A stretch of DNA of 63,114 bases, taken from NCBI GenBank assembly GCA_949282205.1, contig CASDOS010000030.1, positions 1 to 63,114 on the forward strand, read 5' to 3'. The DNA comes from an uncultured Alphaproteobacteria bacterium (GTDB lineage Bacteria; Pseudomonadota; Alphaproteobacteria; RF32; CAG-239). A program made the position numbers and the translations under genes. The notes under the pieces are model-generated. The model saw only the letters and a list, made by a program, of their open reading frames with translations, was not told the origin of the DNA and did not search any database. Shown piece by piece: positions 61,984 to 63,114 of this stretch (the first letter of the stretch is position 1; each line of letters begins with the position of its first letter).

Positions 61984-62454
61984 TTATACCATTTGTTTGC
62001 ATACATCAATCCATGTAGAAGTCGGCGTATAATTTTTTAATTCTTCCGGCGTTACTTCTATGGCGCTGTTTGAACTACCACACGCAGGATATACACTCTT
62101 AAATCTTTTTAATGACTCGTCTAAATATATCTCCACATTTTCAGGAACACCAAACGGGCAAACTCCCCCTATCGCGTGGCCTATACATTTTATCACCTCT
62201 TCGGCTGTCAACATCTTGGCTTTAGTGTGAAAGTAGGCTTTATATTTGCCATTATCAATTTTACAATCTCCGGCGGTTACTATCAATATTGTTTTTTCTT
62301 TGACTGCAAACGATAATGTTTTGGCAATGCGACATGGTTCGCAACCCAGTGCCTGAGCCGCAAGTTCTACTGTTGCGCTTGATACCGGAAACTCTATAAT
62401 TCTATTTTCCGCTCCAAATTGTTTTAAATACGCTTTTACTCTTTCCAAACTCAT
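61984..62454 (-). CDS. YbaK/EbsC-family aminoacyl-tRNA deacylase
   Basis: A 156-aa trans-editing deacylase of the prolyl-tRNA-editing superfamily. The conserved Lys is in CRIAKTLSF, VTAGDCKID follows, and GHAIGGVCPFG with a late ACGSSNSAIEVTPEEL completes the pocket. It probably hydrolyses mischarged Cys- or Ala-tRNA(Pro). AAAGGAG lies 5 nt before the ATG. Confidence 0.9.
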   Translation of the reverse strand: MSLERVKAYLKQFGAENRIIEFPVSSATVELAAQALGCEPCRIAKTLSFAVKEKTILIVTAGDCKIDNGKYKAYFHTKAKMLTAEEVIKCIGHAIGGVCPFGVPENVEIYLDESLKRFKSVYPACGSSNSAIEVTPEELKNYTPTSTWIDVCKQMV

Positions 62455-62555
62455 TTTTACTCCTTTATTCGCATTGTAATTTTGCCATACCGATTTTTTA
62501 AATTCAACTTAATATGTTTTTTAAGTATACTTTTATTTGCCTATAAAAAAAATTG

Positions 62556-62582
62556 GCCTAATCTATTAGGCATTTTGTTTTC
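62556..62582. terminator. Intergenic stem-loop, terminator-like
   Basis: GCCTAAT-CT-ATTAGGC followed by ATTTTGTTTT on the plus strand and by a long T-run on the minus strand. No gene clearly ends here; 62455-62731 is otherwise very AT-rich and empty. Confidence 0.5.
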
Positions 62583-62731
62583 ATTATGTTTTTTTATTTG
62601 TTCTTCATATAATTTATTAAGCCGATGATTATAAATATTTAGCATATTTAAAACAAAAATAAATTTTCATAATATATTAAGATGTTATGAATTATATTTT
62701 ATGTTAAATATATCTTGTTTTTATTTTGCCA

Positions 62732-62760
62732 TTGGACATTAAACAAAAATACAATATAAT
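62732..62760 (+). promoter_or_regulatory. Promoter before the 85-aa ORF
   Basis: TTGGAC (62732-62737), 17 nt and a perfect TATAAT (62755-62760). Confidence 0.75.
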
Positions 62761-62817
62761 GGAAATGGATATTTGATGTAATTATTCAGTTTAACACAAT
62801 ATTTTAGGAGACGGAAT

Positions 62818-63075
62818 ATGACTGCATATAAACAAACAGCAAAAACTATTGATGATATCATCGGAAATCGTGATTGTATGGCTGTTGCTAAATTACCTAT
62901 AAGAGAAATGGTTACAAAAGTTATTCCTGGCGAAAAATATCTTTGCACTGATACTGGTGAATATTCTATCGCTAAAGTGATCTGTACCCCAGAAAGTGGA
63001 GGAAAAAAGGAAATCCCCTTTGAAAAAAATATTCAAAGGGGAATTTTTTTGTTAAACTCACACAAAAGGAGATAA
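62818..63075 (+). CDS. Hypothetical protein, 85 aa (3' end spans a terminator)
   Basis: No recognised family. AGGAG lies 7 nt before the ATG and a good promoter lies upstream, so translation is likely. The body is mixed alpha/beta (MVTKVIPGEKYLCTDTGEYS). The final ~20 codons run through a strong terminator hairpin at 63015-63050, so many transcripts would end before the stop codon. This suggests the natural end has been altered, possibly by insertion of the DNA starting to its right. Confidence 0.5.
   Translation: MTAYKQTAKTIDDIIGNRDCMAVAKLPIREMVTKVIPGEKYLCTDTGEYSIAKVICTPESGGKKEIPFEKNIQRGIFLLNSHKRR
63015..63050 (+). terminator. Strong hairpin terminator inside the 85-aa ORF
   Basis: CCCCTTTGAA with TTCAAAGGGG followed by AATTTTTTT. 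It lies within the 3' part of the upstream ORF and 27 nt before the next gene. Confidence 0.85.
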
Positions 63076-63077
63076 GA

Positions 63078-63114
63078 ATGAGCAAAATAAGATTTAGTAA
63101 AGAAGAACAAGCCA
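63078..63114 (+). CDS. Start of a gene cut by the window end (possible IS3-type orfA)
   Basis: AAAGGAG precedes the ATG at 7 nt. The 12 visible codons (MSKIRFSKEEQA) resemble the N-terminus of HTH/orfA proteins of IS3-type elements I recall from low-GC bacteria. Only 12 residues are available, so this is a weak guess; the gene itself is well supported by its ribosome site. Confidence 0.5.
   Translation, partial: MSKIRFSKEEQA

Noticed and set aside
1..63114. CRISPR arrays or an alternative genetic code
   Set aside because: No array of regularly spaced repeats was seen, and TGA ends several well-supported genes (for example at 22380) while Trp is encoded by TGG.

Overview
The window is AT-rich chromosomal DNA of a bacterium using the standard code, with TGA as a stop. 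Gene content suggests an anaerobic, probably host-associated, low-GC alphaproteobacterium. The evidence is a HydE-type maturase ([FeFe]-hydrogenase assembly), a Tat-targeted Fe-S aldo/keto reductase, the rnd/aspS neighbourhood common in Alphaproteobacteria, TspO and N-formylglutamate amidohydrolase relatives, and sigma70-type TTGACA/TATAAT promoters with 16-17 nt spacing. The exact lineage (perhaps one of the uncultured gut alphaproteobacterial orders) is inference. No ribosomal RNA or CRISPR array is present.

Layout. 1-3.45 kb is accessory: the C-terminal part of a large serine recombinase, an unknown protein converging on it, and a SAM methyltransferase bracketed by two copies of a 32-nt repeat, each followed by a terminator. 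3.6-5.65 kb holds a leftward envelope operon (two staphylococcal-nuclease-like proteins and an acidic protein ending in an SSB-like DDVPF tail) behind a multibranched RNA that ends in a terminator. 5.8-13.9 kb has two GNATs, a pyrophosphatase-like/P-loop kinase fusion, an esterase, the overlapping hydE-mnmA pair, small membrane proteins and a large unknown membrane protein. 14.1-17.9 kb has a secreted repeat protein and an overlapping amidoligase/N-formylglutamate-amidohydrolase-like pair behind a leader with a 27-codon hydrophobic ORF.

18-30 kb is mostly housekeeping (apt, tRNA-Thr, reductase, Nudix, CorC/HlyC, radC, map, alaS), with a frameshifted tspO and a PRTase-like gene behind a palindrome. 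30-48.7 kb carries a PEGA-like lipoprotein behind a second riboswitch-like RNA, rnd, aspS, rpmI-rplT, pheS-pheT, a thiol/membrane cluster, a tandem-HTH regulator, a subclass A2 class A beta-lactamase next to tRNA-Cys and tRNA-Asn, rpiB, glyA, an AlkD-like gene and an altered nagB. 48.7-52.8 kb has two paralogous multi-TM glycosyltransferase-like proteins and a TPR protein.

53-59.1 kb is the most unusual region. Four tandem paralogous helical-repeat proteins each have a promoter, terminator and near-identical leader. In three of them the leader carries the same four-codon uORF (Met-Phe-His-Tyr-stop) 27-29 nt before the main ATG. A fourth copy and the distant PRTase-like gene keep the geometry with an in-frame ATG 30 nt upstream. 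The window ends with an MFS sugar transporter, a SixA-like phosphatase, a nucleotidyltransferase-like protein, a YbaK-like deacylase, and the start of what may be a transposase-associated gene.
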